From Saccoglossus kowalevskii (Eukaryota > Hemichordata > Enteropneusta > Harrimaniidae): a stretch of 41,943 nucleotides of DNA. The translations under genes were made by a program, and so were the position numbers. Every line of letters begins with the position of its first letter. The stretch's first letter is position 1. The stretch is taken from positions 93,287 through 135,229 of the forward strand of contig NW_003111473.1 in assembly GCF_000003605.2 (NCBI RefSeq), written 5' to 3'. Of the stretch, positions 23,986-37,800 are shown in pieces. The notes under the pieces were generated by a model, which was not told where the DNA came from, made no database searches, and saw nothing but the letters and a program-made list of their open reading frames with translations.

Positions 23986-25803
23986 CCGTATTTATCCGGA
24001 TAAGAGCCCAGGGTCATGAACATGGAAAATTGCCAAAAAATGGAAATTCATGAAAATGGACAACAGAAATAAATGAACATTATGCAACATTGGAAGTAAA
24101 TAATAATTCATTGCTTATAATGTGACAAATGAACCAGAAATAATAAAAATCGACAGTGAGGAATCATTTGAATTAGGATTTTCTCGCCCACAAACACGGC
24201 AAATATGCTTGAACTCAGAATGAACCATAATGTTAGGGGTCAAACTGCATGAAATTATTTCTAGTTTTGACAAATACCAGATAACAGTCATACCAGATCA
24301 ATAATATTTACAAATTTACACAGTAAAAATTACGAAAGTTCATAGTTGTTTGAGAACATTTCAGGCACAAAATATTGGCTGTATATTTTTTTTTTTAAAT
24401 TACAATTTCAAGGCGAACAAGATATGCGATGGAATCCAAAACATATTAAAATTGTAATTGTAATTGTCGAAATTACTGTTTCTTATCATGCAGAGATACT
24501 TGGTCGGTTGAGTGTGAAAAAAAAATGAAGGGGTGTAACGCAAAGTAGTATTTATTAAGTAATTATTGATTATTTTTTATTCAAAATAACAAAATTCTGG
24601 GGCAGTAGATTATGAGTGAAAAGGGAGTCTGGATTGGGCACATGATCTGACAACACCGGACACATCCCATTCCATTAAACACTGTCCTTTGTTCAAATAT
24701 GACAAACATAAAATCTCATGGAGCATTGTTTCAGGTCGCTTGGGTTATGTCATAAGCAGTTTTTTTTAAAAAGCCCCATCTACACAACATTTAATTTCAT
24801 ACTTAGGTAGCACACGATCTAGTTATCATGTCTTCCAAAACTATGCGACGCAGTTACACCGTTGAACAAAAGCTAACAGCTATCGATTTTATAAGATCAG
24901 AAAATCTTAGTTTGCGTGCTGCCTCTATCAAGCTACATATTGACAGAAAGCGACTTCGTGAATGGGACAGAAAATACAACGAGCTGCTTCAGAACTCCGG
25001 TGGAAGTGACAAGAAACGGCGCAAGTTACACTGTGGTGGTATTCCTGCTAGTAAAGAGGTTGACAATGACGTCTTTGTGTTTCTTTGCAATGAACTGGCA
25101 GAGGGTCGCATTGTCACCAACTCCATGCTTCAGTCCTATGCTAGAGAAAGGGCACACCAACTGATGGTGGAGAATTTTAAAGGGTCAAATGGTTGGCTTA
25201 GAAGATGGAAGAAACGATTCAGTGTTGGTATACGAAAGGGTAAGTTTAGATTTTTATTATATGTTATAAAAAACCATGTCGTTAATTTTTTATGGCGTAA
25301 ATTTTAAGACTAAATTGTTTATTAATTGCCTATGTTAAATTTTATTACAGAAACAAATGACTCACAGGAACTCCCAGAAGATTACAAAAATGTGTTACAG
25401 GCATTTAGAACATCAGTTAATCATCTTCGCCGGGAAAATGATCACACTCTATACAACATCGGTAACATGGATGAAACTATGGTATGTTTCGATTCAGCAC
25501 CCACATCAACCAATAATATATGTGATGAAAAGAGTATACGCATAGCGTCAACTGGGGCAAAGAAAAAGGGGTTTACTTACTTACATATTATAAGCAATAA
25601 ATTATTTTTGTTATACTTCTAATGTTGCATGTTGTTCATTTATTTCTGTTGCATGTCTATTCCCCGGCACAGTTCGATCTGCGTGTTGTCAATTTTTGCG
25701 AATTTTCATTTTTTTTCTAGGGGATGTCTGGGCATAGGCCCACCCCTATTTTTTGGCAATTTTCCATGTTCAAGACCCTGGGCTCTTACCCAGATAAATA
25801 CGG
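23986..25803 (+). mobile_element. 1818-bp pogo/Tigger-like DNA transposon with 56-bp terminal inverted repeats
   Basis: The first 56 bases (23986-24041) match the reverse complement of the last 56 (25748-25803) with three mismatches by eye. TA dinucleotides at 23984-23985 and 25804-25805 are the expected target duplication of the Tc1/mariner/pogo group. The ends begin CCGTATTTATC. A CENP-B-type transposase gene on the plus strand fills the middle but is truncated. The right end is only 82 bases before the SETDB1 start codon. Nearly intact ends suggest a fairly recent insertion. Confidence 0.88.
24828..25621 (+). pseudogene. Truncated pogo/CENP-B-like transposase
   Basis: The first exon begins with ATG at 24828 and runs to about 25239. 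It encodes a psq-type helix-turn-helix (RRSYTVEQKLTAIDFIR..., residues about 6-55) and a second CENP-B/Tc5-type DNA-binding domain (about 70-135, with NGWLRRWKKRF). A GTAAGT...TTACAG intron (25240-25350) then leads in phase into ETNDSQELPEDYKN and the start of the DDE catalytic domain, YNIGNMDET, whose Asp is the first acid of the triad. The frame stops at 25619-25621 soon after AKKKG. The rest of the element is too short for the remaining catalytic acids, so the 3' part of the gene has been deleted. The product could bind DNA but not catalyse transposition. If the intron is not real, the first frame simply ends at 25307. Confidence 0.82.
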
Positions 25804-25885
25804 TAGTTACATCAGTTCATAAACTGCCTCCTACTGGATTGATTTCAACATTATTCTGCAACATTTGTGCTTTGTTTAGATCAAA

Positions 25886-28800
25886 ATGGAGACTGAATAT
25901 GAATTCAAACTCTTTGACTCGGATACCCAACTTTCAAAGTTCATTGATGATGTTATGTGGGACCGGGGAAGACGTGAATTCTGTGAAGACGTTGGCAAGA
26001 TCAAGTCAGACCTCACAGATATTGAAGGTGAAATATTTGCATATTTTTCATTTTACCTGGTATTTCACTATCACAATGAATTACCGCTAGTGTACAACGC
26101 CAAAGGATCATACATCAACTTCAATAATACATCCTGGATACATCCTCTGTGATTGTCCATGCTCAGAAGATGTTGGTATCATGCTGTATTCTGATTGGTT
26201 AAAGACATTCTTGACCTATCAGGTCAAAAAACACCAAATTTGTATATACTTCCAGAGTCAGATAGTCATCAGTGTGATAAACACATAACAATCTAGATCT
26301 AGATTCTCTACAGGCAAGGTTGTAATAGTTATTCTGTGGTTTCAGATAAACAGCATGAAATTAATGGTATATTTGATGAAATAGATGGATTATTGGACCA
26401 GTACCGATGCAGTTTGGATAAACAGAAAAAAGAGTTAGAAGAAGTGTAAGTTGTGTGTAATTAATTACTCCAATTATTTCCAACTAAATAGTGTAACAAG
26501 TTATAATTTACCTTCAGCAATCATCCACAAATAACCATTCAGTTGTTTTTGTTCAAAGGAAAACTGTTGATGATGAGTCAGTTTATACATACAACTATGT
26601 AAGCAGTAGTCATGGCAACAGCATTGATACAAAAATGGGAGGTGCTGCTGAGGAAAAGAAAGAAGAGGATATTTACAAATATCACAGCTTTGATAACCAT
26701 GGCATTAAAAAACAGACAGTTGATGATAAATCTGTTGTATCCCTGGAAACAAACAAAGATTCTGAAATGGAGGTGATTGATTTGTCTATTGGTGATGATC
26801 ATAGTGACCCAGAAAAGCCACAAACTCCTGGAAGGCAGGAACAGAGTCGGTAAGTAATCCATATCCCTATTCTTGATCCAATATTATTTCTTTAATAGCT
26901 GGTCCTGAACTCTGCTGAACATTCTTCCTTTAGAAATTACCAGTACATGTATTTTAGATGTATCCTCATATGCATTTTTATGTATTTTGTACTTTTCATT
27001 ATTCAGTGGTAAGCCACCTCTAGCTGGAGGAATGAAATTACTTGGAAGGAGACGTAGTGATGAAGTGTGGTATGAAGGAACATTTCTTGAAGTTATCAAG
27101 GACCAAAAAGGCCAGGTAATAAATCTCATATATTTGGGTACAATAGTGTGTTTATATGTGTTCATGTTCTACTGTAACAACATCAATTACAAACATCTTG
27201 GTAAATGCTTGAATTTCAACTATTTCTATCTCAGCAAACAGACTAAATGATTGTTATTATATATGATGTAACATCAACTTTGTCTCTTGCAGGAGAAATA
27301 TAAAATAAAATATGATAAAAATGGTGGCAAATCTCTCCTGTCTGGTAAACACATTGCCTATGCTACTCATCCAAGGGCTGCAGACATCCGGGTGGGCAGT
27401 AGAATTGTTGGTAAGCAGACACTTTCATATTCATTCTTTGTTCCAGTGCATTTTCCAAGATGCAATTGAAGTAATCATGTTTGGCATCAACCGTAATTCT
27501 TGTTGTCTGCTGTTTTATGTGATATAGTAACTCTGTTGTGTTTTTATAGGTATATACTTAAATGAAGCTGACACCCATGATGAATGTCTGTATGCTGGCA
27601 TTGTAGCTGAGGTACCATTACCTGCCAATAATTACAGGTATATTTGTACAGAGGGATTGTGATGTAATGTTTTGACAAATCATGGCTTTGTAGGGTGCAT
27701 TACTGTAAATTTATTAATTATTCACAATATTTCTCTTTTTATTGATAAGTAAAATCATCTAAATTAAATCCACATGAACATGTAAAATAACAATATAATT
27801 TGTTGTTCCCTGTCAAATTTGTGAACCCAGTTATTATGCTTTAAAAGACCAAAATAGTGAAATTAAATGCCAGTGAATATTGGTGGTTTTACAGTATTGA
27901 CATTTGGTTTTATATTATCTATATGTCATCTGACTAATTTTAAGACCTTGTTTTAAGAATATTATTTGAATATTGTTCGTTTTAATATGAAAAGATTATC
28001 ACATGACAGATAGATTTGGCATGTCAGTTTAATTTACCAACTGGATTTTTGTGTATTCTTTGTTTAGATATCTCATCTTTTTTGACGATGGTTTCGCACA
28101 ATATATGGGGTTGAACAAACTTTATTCTGTATATCAACAAAGTAAGTAACATATTGTGTTTGTACTAAAATGTAGGTCGAATAGACAAGTTTGCAGTCTC
28201 TAGTTACTATGTTACTGAACACATCATCATCATCATGTTTGATGACATCAAGATACTTACAATCAATCATGATCATTGCATGCTTTTCTTCTCATACGAG
28301 ATGGCCCATTCTTCTATTTGTTGGATAAACATCGTCCAAGTTTCATTGATTTACAATTATGCAACTTTGTTGTTCACACATTTATTGAGATGCAAATTTA
28401 TTCTTATATCCCAACTTTTGTGTTTTTGAAAGAAAACTCTGAATATAAACATTAGCCTTGACGAACTGGGCCAAATATTCAACGCATGTGTCCACAATCC
28501 CTGGAATTGCACCATTGTATCATGGAAAATTTGAATGTCTTGCTCATTGTTCACTATATATATAAAAATTACCAGAACTTAAATAGTCCATCGTAATGTT
28601 TTCATAGATTGTTATTTTTGCTAGACAATTTTGCCTCAACATGTATGTAACTCAATGCACTATGCTTTCCAGGTAACAATGTATGGGAAGACATCCATCC
28701 AGATTCCAGAGAGTTTATCAAGGAGTACATGGAGCTATACCCGGAAAGGCCAATGGTGAAAGTCAAACCAGGACAGTGGATAAGAACAGAATGGAATGGA

Positions 28801-31800
28801 GAATGGTAAGAAATACACAGTAGGGTTCAGAAGTTTTTCTAGAAAAAAAAGGCAAGAGGGAGCACTGCAGTTCAGCGGCACCACCAAGTGGGGGAGATAG
28901 GGTTTTCCCTACCAGGGTGTGGAGTTTTTGAGAATTCTAAGTTAAAATGGAGCATTCTATGGCTTCCTTTGGGCCAAAATTACTATCAGACAGGTCACAG
29001 TTGAAGACTGTGGCTACATGTGATCCCTGGTCAATCAGAATTTTATGGTTGCCAGAGGATCTGCTCCCCAGGGTAAGGGGGCGCATGGCCATGGCATGAG
29101 GGCTTTGCGCCCCTGTTTCCTTGTTTAAAAAAATCTCTGGGGTTATCTGTCAATACTACATGTAACTCTGCTGCTTTGTTGCTCTCAATTGGTACAGCAT
29201 TGTGTTCTTTTTCCTGCAGGTGGAGAGCTAAAGTACTTGAAGTAGATGGTAGTTTGGTAAATATGCTCTTTGAGGTAGATCAGAGATCAGAATGGGTTTA
29301 TAGAGGATCTCCCAGATTAGAGACATTGTTCACTGAGTTGGTAAGTAGTTCTTAGTAGGTGTACGTATTATAGTACTTGACCACTCTATTTAGGTGGCCA
29401 TTTTGAATTGGCGTAGGAAATGTGAATCTGTGTATATTCACAAGATGGGATCTTAAGTATCAAATGCCGTAATGCCAGTAATCACCTCAATAGAGTCAGG
29501 GTTTGAATTTAAAAGTGCCTGTCCATTATACTGCTTGGAGAATAAAAGTACCTGTCCGATTTGATGATTAATTAAGACATACATGTTTTATTTAAAATTC
29601 AATTTTAATTATTGGCTCATTATCATTTCAAAATTCTGAAAGCAATATTCTTGATATTAACAACTTTGAATTACCACATTTGGTCACTTAGTGAAACTTG
29701 ATATCTTTATTCGTCTGTCCACAGGGACAAACAATTTTTACATTTACGTTACCTGCCCCAGCTAAAATCCGCCTGTCTGAAACAGGTGGACCACAGAGTT
29801 ATTGAGAAACGAACAAATCATAAACTTAAATTCCATCTGAAAGGTGTTCCAAAATGTCAATAATGTAGAAATCATTAATTAATGCTCACATACTGATTCT
29901 AGATTTATACTGATTCTCTGATGCATGCTGATTATTAGATCCATAGTGATCATCAGATGCNNNNNNNNNNNNNNNNNNNNNNNNNNNNNNNNNNNNNNNN
30001 NNNNNNNNNNGTCAGATCCATACTGATTCTCAGATCCATACTGATTCTCCGATGCATGCTGATTATTAGATCCATAGTGATTCTCAGATTTGTACTGATT
30101 CTTCATTATTGTTCATTTCAGCAACAAGCAGAAAAAGCCCGGTCATCTGATAAAGGTATTGCTCATGTACGTAGTCGTTCACATGCTGTTAAAAGTAAAG
30201 GTCCTTATGTAGAGTACACAAGAGTTACTGATTTGACAATTGGTAAGTTATACATAAATAATGCATGCACAGTATCACAAAATAATCACTCAATCATAAA
30301 CATTTCAATGCAATAAAAAGTATTCAAGCAAGATTTGGCTAAAAAAGCTTGCCATCATTGCAATTTTAGACATCAAATGTAAACAGAAAGATTTCTGTTA
30401 AGAATAATTGCAGGTGTGACATTTGAAAATATGTAATGTATGGATGCATTGCTGGACAATGAAAAGAAATCTGTAAGCTAATGATGTAATATATACCAAA
30501 TGAAAATACTGTGAATGTATTTGTGAAATGAAGTAACACAATCTCATGACCCTTAGATTTGTCAGCCACACCTCCACCTCCACAAACTCAATCAACAAAA
30601 GATAAGAAGTTAAAACAGACTGCTAGGAAATCAACGTCATTTGCAGCACCCAAACAGGTAACATTACTTGATTAATTATTCTACATACATGTGCTTATTC
30701 CAGGCTTACATGGTTCAATGCTATGCACTCTTAGAATCAGTCAAAATAAACACGTAACACATCAATGTTATTCATAATAACAATATATAATCCCCCAAAG
30801 TGCCTTATTAGATTTCAGTGTCAATTCTACTACTAGTAGTATACTACCTTGTGACTCTCAGCACTGGCTGGCATATAATCAACTCCTCATCTAATATGGC
30901 TCTGTGGGTCATTCATTAGAAAATATAACCTTATCATATTGGCATGATATTACTAATGACTGGTGTCAATTATGATATTATGGCATTATTGGTTCACTCA
31001 AGTCACCACATAATCACCAGCATATTGAAAACCTAGAGTTATCACATCTGTCATTCACTCATAGAAAGCTCAGTTCTTGTTGACTCACAGAATTTTAACA
31101 TTAGCTACAGAATTCATTTCTAAATGTATGAAGCCTCATTTCATCTGAAGGTTGCAAGAAAGAGTACAACCAGCTATAAGCCTTTGAATTATGATGAAAA
31201 AGATCCACTAGGTGGCAATACTCAATGGAAAGCTCCTTGGCTGACCCCCAAGATCGTGCCAAGAAGTAATACAACTAAAGGTAGGAATCTCAACATTAGT
31301 TTACTGTAAAACGAGCCTTAACCAAACACTGAAACCTGTCTTAACCCAAAACATGATATGTTGTAGACGGGTTACTGTAATACCTAAAATGCAATAACCA
31401 AGTTTACATTAATACACATAAATATTAGAACATTCCATTACTGTATTACAGGTGTGGTTCAGCAGACGCAGCAAAAGATGGACATAGCAAGTGTTCTTCA
31501 GTCTCGATTACAGTTGCAGCAAGATAACAATGATTCCTCTCAGCACACTCCTCAAGTATCTGATTTTAGTTATCTCTATGCCCAGCAGCAGTATAAAAAA
31601 GTGGAAATGAGAAAACGGTTCAGTAAGTGGAGTTTTCATCAATTCTCCTGGAAATCAAATCAAGGGAAATGTATATATAGCACAAAATACATGTCTGTTA
31701 CACTATCAACATTATCATTGTTGTCATGCGAATTTTAAATACCGTATTTGTTCTATTAGTAGCACATGCACTTATGTGAATTAATATATTAATGATTATG

Positions 31801-34800
31801 TACATCAAATGATTTTCTGGATTAATATGAACTTTTATGTATGATAGAAAATAAAGTTGAAAAATGAATGATCAGGTATAAACTAAGGTACATGTCATAA
31901 ATTTTATAAATTCCTCAAATGTTATTGTTTCACTGTTTATTTTTAGTAGTCAAATTGGCTGTAGTTGGGCTTTTCACCACCATTGTCAACTCTTGTCACC
32001 TTCCACAAAATATTAGTCCTATTTTAGTTCTGCTGTAATCATCACAGATATTAATAACAATTGTTAATTTTCGTTGAAAATCATATTTAAGCAAAAATTT
32101 ACACATTTAACCATGCATTAAAGTATGAGCAGTAACTAATCTGTCTATGTAAGGACAACCAATTCTGACTAATGAGTAATGTTTAATTTTGTTGCTTTAG
32201 TACCACATAGCTGTGCTCCTCAGTGTGTTGCAAGCAGTACACCTGATCCTGCCAGGTTGCATGGTCAGAACCCATACTTGAAGCCAGAGTTGTGTGGCTG
32301 GAGAAAAGAACTGGGAAAACAACGAGGAAGTGGAAAGAGGAGTGTATTCTATCGCACTCCTTGTGGGCGTAGTTTGCGTGACATAAAAGAAGTTGATCGT
32401 TATCTTCTGGAAACTGAGATACAGTATCTTACAATTGATATGTTCACGTTTGACCAGTTTGTGCATACGCATACACATATTCGTAACCCGAAACCTGTTG
32501 TGATGATTAATGACATCTCAGAGGGACAGGAACCAATCCCTGTATCTGTAAGTACAGTATAAAAACAATTTCAGTATATTTTTACTGTACACTAATCATC
32601 TCATCACACATATTTTTTTCGTTGTATGTATTGAATATAACTACCTGGTGCTTGAATCTCTGTGCAAAACAATCTGAAATCTCATTGTTTTCAGGAAACA
32701 AATTTGAATATATTTGAGTGTACATTGTAGTTTTTACAGTTTCTGTATTACACTCTTTAAAGTTGATGCATGTGCACTTAGAAATAGAAATAGTACTGCA
32801 CATGTATGAGAGTAGAGCAAAGTATTAAAAAATGAATACTATTTTAAATTGACCAGTTACCCATATTGTTGTTGTTCTCTAAAACCTCATCATATTATCC
32901 TATGTTTTAAAAAACAGTGACAATGTTTTTAATATTTGAAAATTTTTTCTCATAGAGCTTTTGTACTATAAACGTAAAGTTTTATCAAAAATGTGCCTGG
33001 TAACCTTTGTTTTTTATTATTGCTAATAGCTTATTATGGAATAATCTCAGAGTGTATTGAAAATCTATTAAAATTTTGGGGGAAAAAACTTCATCACGTA
33101 CTTATCAATTACAGTCTCACCATAATATCAGAAACTATTTTTTTTATCCTTCATTGTGTTGTTAATCTAAACAAGTATAAATCTAAATTGATACTATCTG
33201 TATTTCTCTATTAGTGTGTTAATGAAATTGACACCCAATATCCACGATTTGCCAAATACTCCTCGGAAAGAATTTGTGCAAGAGGAGTATCTATTAACAC
33301 AGATGAAGATTTTTTTATTACTTGTGACTGCACTGATGGCTGTCGTGTAAGTACTTTTTATTACATCGCCCATAGTGAAATGTATATAATATAAAATATC
33401 TGTCTTCATTGGTGTTTCCTGTGATTACTTGTATCCAGTTAGATATAAATATCAATTAGTGGTATTTAACAGTATAAAGCTAGTTTTATCGAAAGCAGTG
33501 TACAACAGTTGCAATGTGTTTCCATACATTTACTGAAATTCATGACTATTTACTGTACTTTAATATAGAGGTTATTCTACTGTGAACTATACATTGAACT
33601 TACTCACTTGAATCCAACAAAATACCATATTTGCCCTTAAAAGTACATCTCCAATAGAAGTACATATATTATTACAGTATGACTTATTGTCTTCTTTAGA
33701 AACACACCAGTAATGTACGTAAACAAGTGTGCTTTTAACCTTTTTCATCACAAAATCTCCCTGTTTATAGTCTGCACTTTTCTTCAGAAGATTGGAACAA
33801 AAAATTTTGTCTGTTGGCTCTAAAAGTAGCATTCATTTCCTGAAATATTGAAGAATATGAGAGAAAAGTACATAAAAATTTGGGCAAGAAGATCTGCGAG
33901 TGAAAAGGTTAAAGTCTCTACAAAATGGTCTAATTTGGATTAGCTGACAGGGGTCTTGATTTGTGTGATGTGCATGTTAAGTGATAATGCTCAGTTGACT
34001 TACCCTAGTATTGATACATTGTGTCTGTTGAGCACAAACACCTACATGTATCATAGTAGGGTGTATTCATCAATTATCGCATGCTATGTGACTTATGAAC
34101 CATTTGATTAAATTTGCTTTTTTCCATGTTGCTGAATAAAATAATAACAATTTATATTGTTTATAATTTATGAAATCAGGACAAGAGTAAATGCGCATGT
34201 CAGCAGCTTACAATCCAGGCAACCTTATCAACCAATAAAGCAGGAATAATAGACCCTGAAGCTGGATACGAGTACAGGAGTGTATATGACCAGATACCAT
34301 CTGGGTGAGACATATTTCTAGTTCTAGTGCAAGGCATAGCTTACTGTTGACCTTATGTGGAAATCAGTTTTAGAAACTAATGTGTAAGAGGCTATTTTCC
34401 AAGGTGTTTTAATTTGTGGAAACTGGTTTGTTTTGACTACAGTATTTATGAATGCAATCCACGGTGTAAATGCAATCACACCTGCTTCAACCGAGTAGCA
34501 CAGCACAAATTACAGTGTAGATTACAGGTTTTCAAAACTGAAAAAAGGTGAGTATAATATTACATCTGCTATTTCTACTTCACCTATTTGTGGATGTATG
34601 TAAAAGTGTTAGATTCATTTACTGAGTTGTGTGGTCAGGATTTGTGACAGTTTTTTAATTCAAAACAATGTCATTAGTCTGCAGTTACCTCATGCTATGT
34701 TTGCTGTTGTTGAACATGTTGTGTGCAGCAATGTTCCCTATCTAGTACATACATGTAATATAGGTCTTGAGACAATTATGTGACGTATTTCATGTATGAT

Positions 34801-37800
34801 ATGCAGGAGTATTCACATCTGTATGAATCAAGACTTATCATCACTATTCAAAGGTTTTAACAAACAGGCAATCAGATGAGAAGAGAAAATGATCAGAAAC
34901 ATTTGGATTGCTAAATGTAATTGGAAATTTAATGTTCAGTACATATTGTTTTTCACAAATTCAGACCATTGGTTATTAAGAGTTTGCATACAATTTTGAT
35001 TCACACCTGGTTTTATGTAAAAGTTTACTAATTACCGGTATTTGTGATTGAGAGATTGCTAGTAAATTTGTAGAAGATATTGATGTTCCCTCACTGACTT
35101 GAGTCCCAATATGTTACTTTCATGTCATGTGGTATGTTGTTCATATAAAGTAGCTACTAACCTAATATTGATTTATTCACTAACATGACAAATACTTTGT
35201 CTAGGGGTTGGGGTTTACGTTGTTTAGATGACATACCATTTGGTGCATTTGTGTGTACATATGCTGGGGAAGTACTCACAGAGGAGTTGGCAAATGAAGA
35301 TGGTAAGCGATATGGGGATGAGTATCTTGCTGAATTAGATCTCATAGGTAAGTGCTAACATTATTAATGAGAGATAAAGCTATGATATTATCATGAATTT
35401 ACACAACTTTGAAAAAAAAATGTTGAAAGTGTGAAGAAAATTCCCTTGCTTACAGTCATTATTTTACTTACCTACAGAGGTAGCTGAAAACAATAAGGAA
35501 GGTTATGAGAGTGATGTCAAAGACCCTGATGATATTACCTCATCTGATTCATCAGATTCTAGGTAAATATATTTATTCTTCTCGCTTTTATGAGTTAATC
35601 TCTTTCAAGTATTCACATAGAGAACTGTCGCTTAGAAGGGCAATAACAAATTTTGTTTATGAGATTCTCAGCGGTAATTGTCTGTGTAGCGTCAGGATTC
35701 AAGTATACTAAACCAGTTTGTGATAGCAATGGTTGTCTTATTTCTAACCTCTATATGTGACTGTGTACCCATGGTACTCGTCTTTTTTCTCAGCAGTGGA
35801 GATGACCCTCCACCTCCTTCTTCCAGTATATCATCTGACAGTGAAAGTGTTTCAGTGGTAACCTCATCTGCAGTGACTGTTGCAAGTACGGATGATGAGA
35901 TAGAGGAGTTGTCAAGGTATGTCATTGTTATGTCTGTGGTTGTTCTCTACTTTCTTTCCATTCTCTATTCTTGGTAAGGAATTTAACCGCTATATCTCAT
36001 GTATGATGCATGGAGTGCACCCTAATGTTGGAATGAACATTTTTTAATTGTCTCTGTCTCAAAACACAGCTGTTCTTGCAGCTTTCATGTACTCATATTT
36101 CAATCCTTAGAAAAGAATGCCCTCTAATAACATGCACGTGGTGAAGGACACAAAGTACTATACACTTACACAACATAAATGTCAATCTCCGTCTTCCACA
36201 GTCTTCACCCACATTTTCTTTTGTATGCTAGTTCTGGTAAAAAAGTTGGCAAGTTGCTTTTAAGAAGACAGTCGTCTGAGAAAACTGAGCAGTGGTAGGT
36301 ACACACTCACAGTCCTGATACACCAATGTTTCTAAAGTAAAACATGCACAGTGCAGTATTCACTAAAAAAAAATATAAACTGGTGACCTGTTTGCGTAGT
36401 TTTGTAGAATTGTCAAGTTGAGGATACTAGGAATGCTTACATACTTGATTTAGTACTATCCCATAGTTGTTGGTTTGTTGGTCTGTCTGTTTGTCTTAGT
36501 GTGCCTGTCGGAATGTATATTATCATATTCTATTTTCACCTTGCCTGTATCGTTGTCAATAAAACAAAAGGTTGTCGTCGTCTATCTTGTCCTAAAACAT
36601 TTTTTTTTTCTGTTACAACACCTCAAATTGTTTTATCCAAACTTTTATTAACCAGTTTGGGTTTCCAGGCAAGTTTGATTTTGATCATTTTTCAAAATTT
36701 CACTTAAAATTGTCGTCTTTTTTTTATATAACAATTTTTATCTGATATCTTCAAATTTTGAAATCTTTTTTGATCACTATAAAGTGTCGAAACCAAGCTC
36801 AATTTTGTTGTGCATAGCAAGTATAATTTTTTAAGATGTGGTTTAAAATTTGGCTGAAAATAAAACTTTTGTTAGATAGTTTTGTTGAGTAAAGAAAACA
36901 TGCCTTGTAAGTTTGTATCTATCCTGAATTCATATTTGTTATTCAATCTAAATTCTCGATGGAAAAGATTGTTGCACTTGTGTTATGGTATATCAAGAAC
37001 TTAAATTTAACATGCCTATGATACTATTAATATCAGTTCTACCTACTGGTAGATGTCTTTTTTAGAATGTTTAAATTTTTCCTAATTTGAGTCTCATATT
37101 CATGAAAACTGTTTATTTCGGTGACCTCACAATATATAATGTTTAGGTCCCTTTGAATATTAACCTATTAACTCAACAAACTAATATCATACTGCATGAA
37201 GCTTGGTCAATCTCTATAATATTTTATGCATATTAATTAAATAATTCAACAGTCCTTCAAATGTTAATAATAGTCTAAATATGTGCCTACACTATTGTTT
37301 TCACAATATCTTTTAATCCAAACTACTGCAAACTACTTTTTCTTGACAATAATAAATATCATATGTACCTTGGGCCTTTGCACTATCTGATTTATTCCTG
37401 TTTCTTCATTTTGAACAGGGCTATTGAAAGACCTAACAAAAAAAGCATCAACAATCATGACAAAAAACATCTTAGTGCTGAAAAAGACAAATTGGAAAAC
37501 ATAGAAGTCAAAGAAGATGTTTACATATTTCCCAAACCAAATGAAAATACTCTGCCATCTTCTGTTGATCGAAAAGATGGAAGCTGTCAATCAAAAGTCA
37601 ACATACAAATAAAGAAGGATAGTATTGAAACAGATTCTGCCAGTGACTCTGATATTAAACCACCAACTGGTGAGGTTCCTGATGGACTAGACATCAAAGA
37701 TAAAAAATATCTTGAAAATTCACTCACAGCATTCTTTGAGGGTAATTCTGGCCCATCAGATGTTGAAAAAACCCCTGATGCTAAAAAAGTTAATTTCAAA

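Noticed and set aside
29879..30316. Open frames across the 18-bp repeat (SENQYGS-like repeats)
   Set aside because: Artefacts of the tandem repeat. Only 30122-30242 on the plus strand is supported as SETDB1 coding sequence.
30557..31280. Exons 11 and 12 as a recent tandem exon duplication, based on the repeated ARKST
   Set aside because: Only about six residues match; exon lengths (101 and 130) and flanking residues differ, so separate evolution of H3-like sites is as likely.
32197..32478. Minus-strand open frame of 93 codons
   Set aside because: Antisense to the well-supported SETDB1 MBD exon at 32201-32547.
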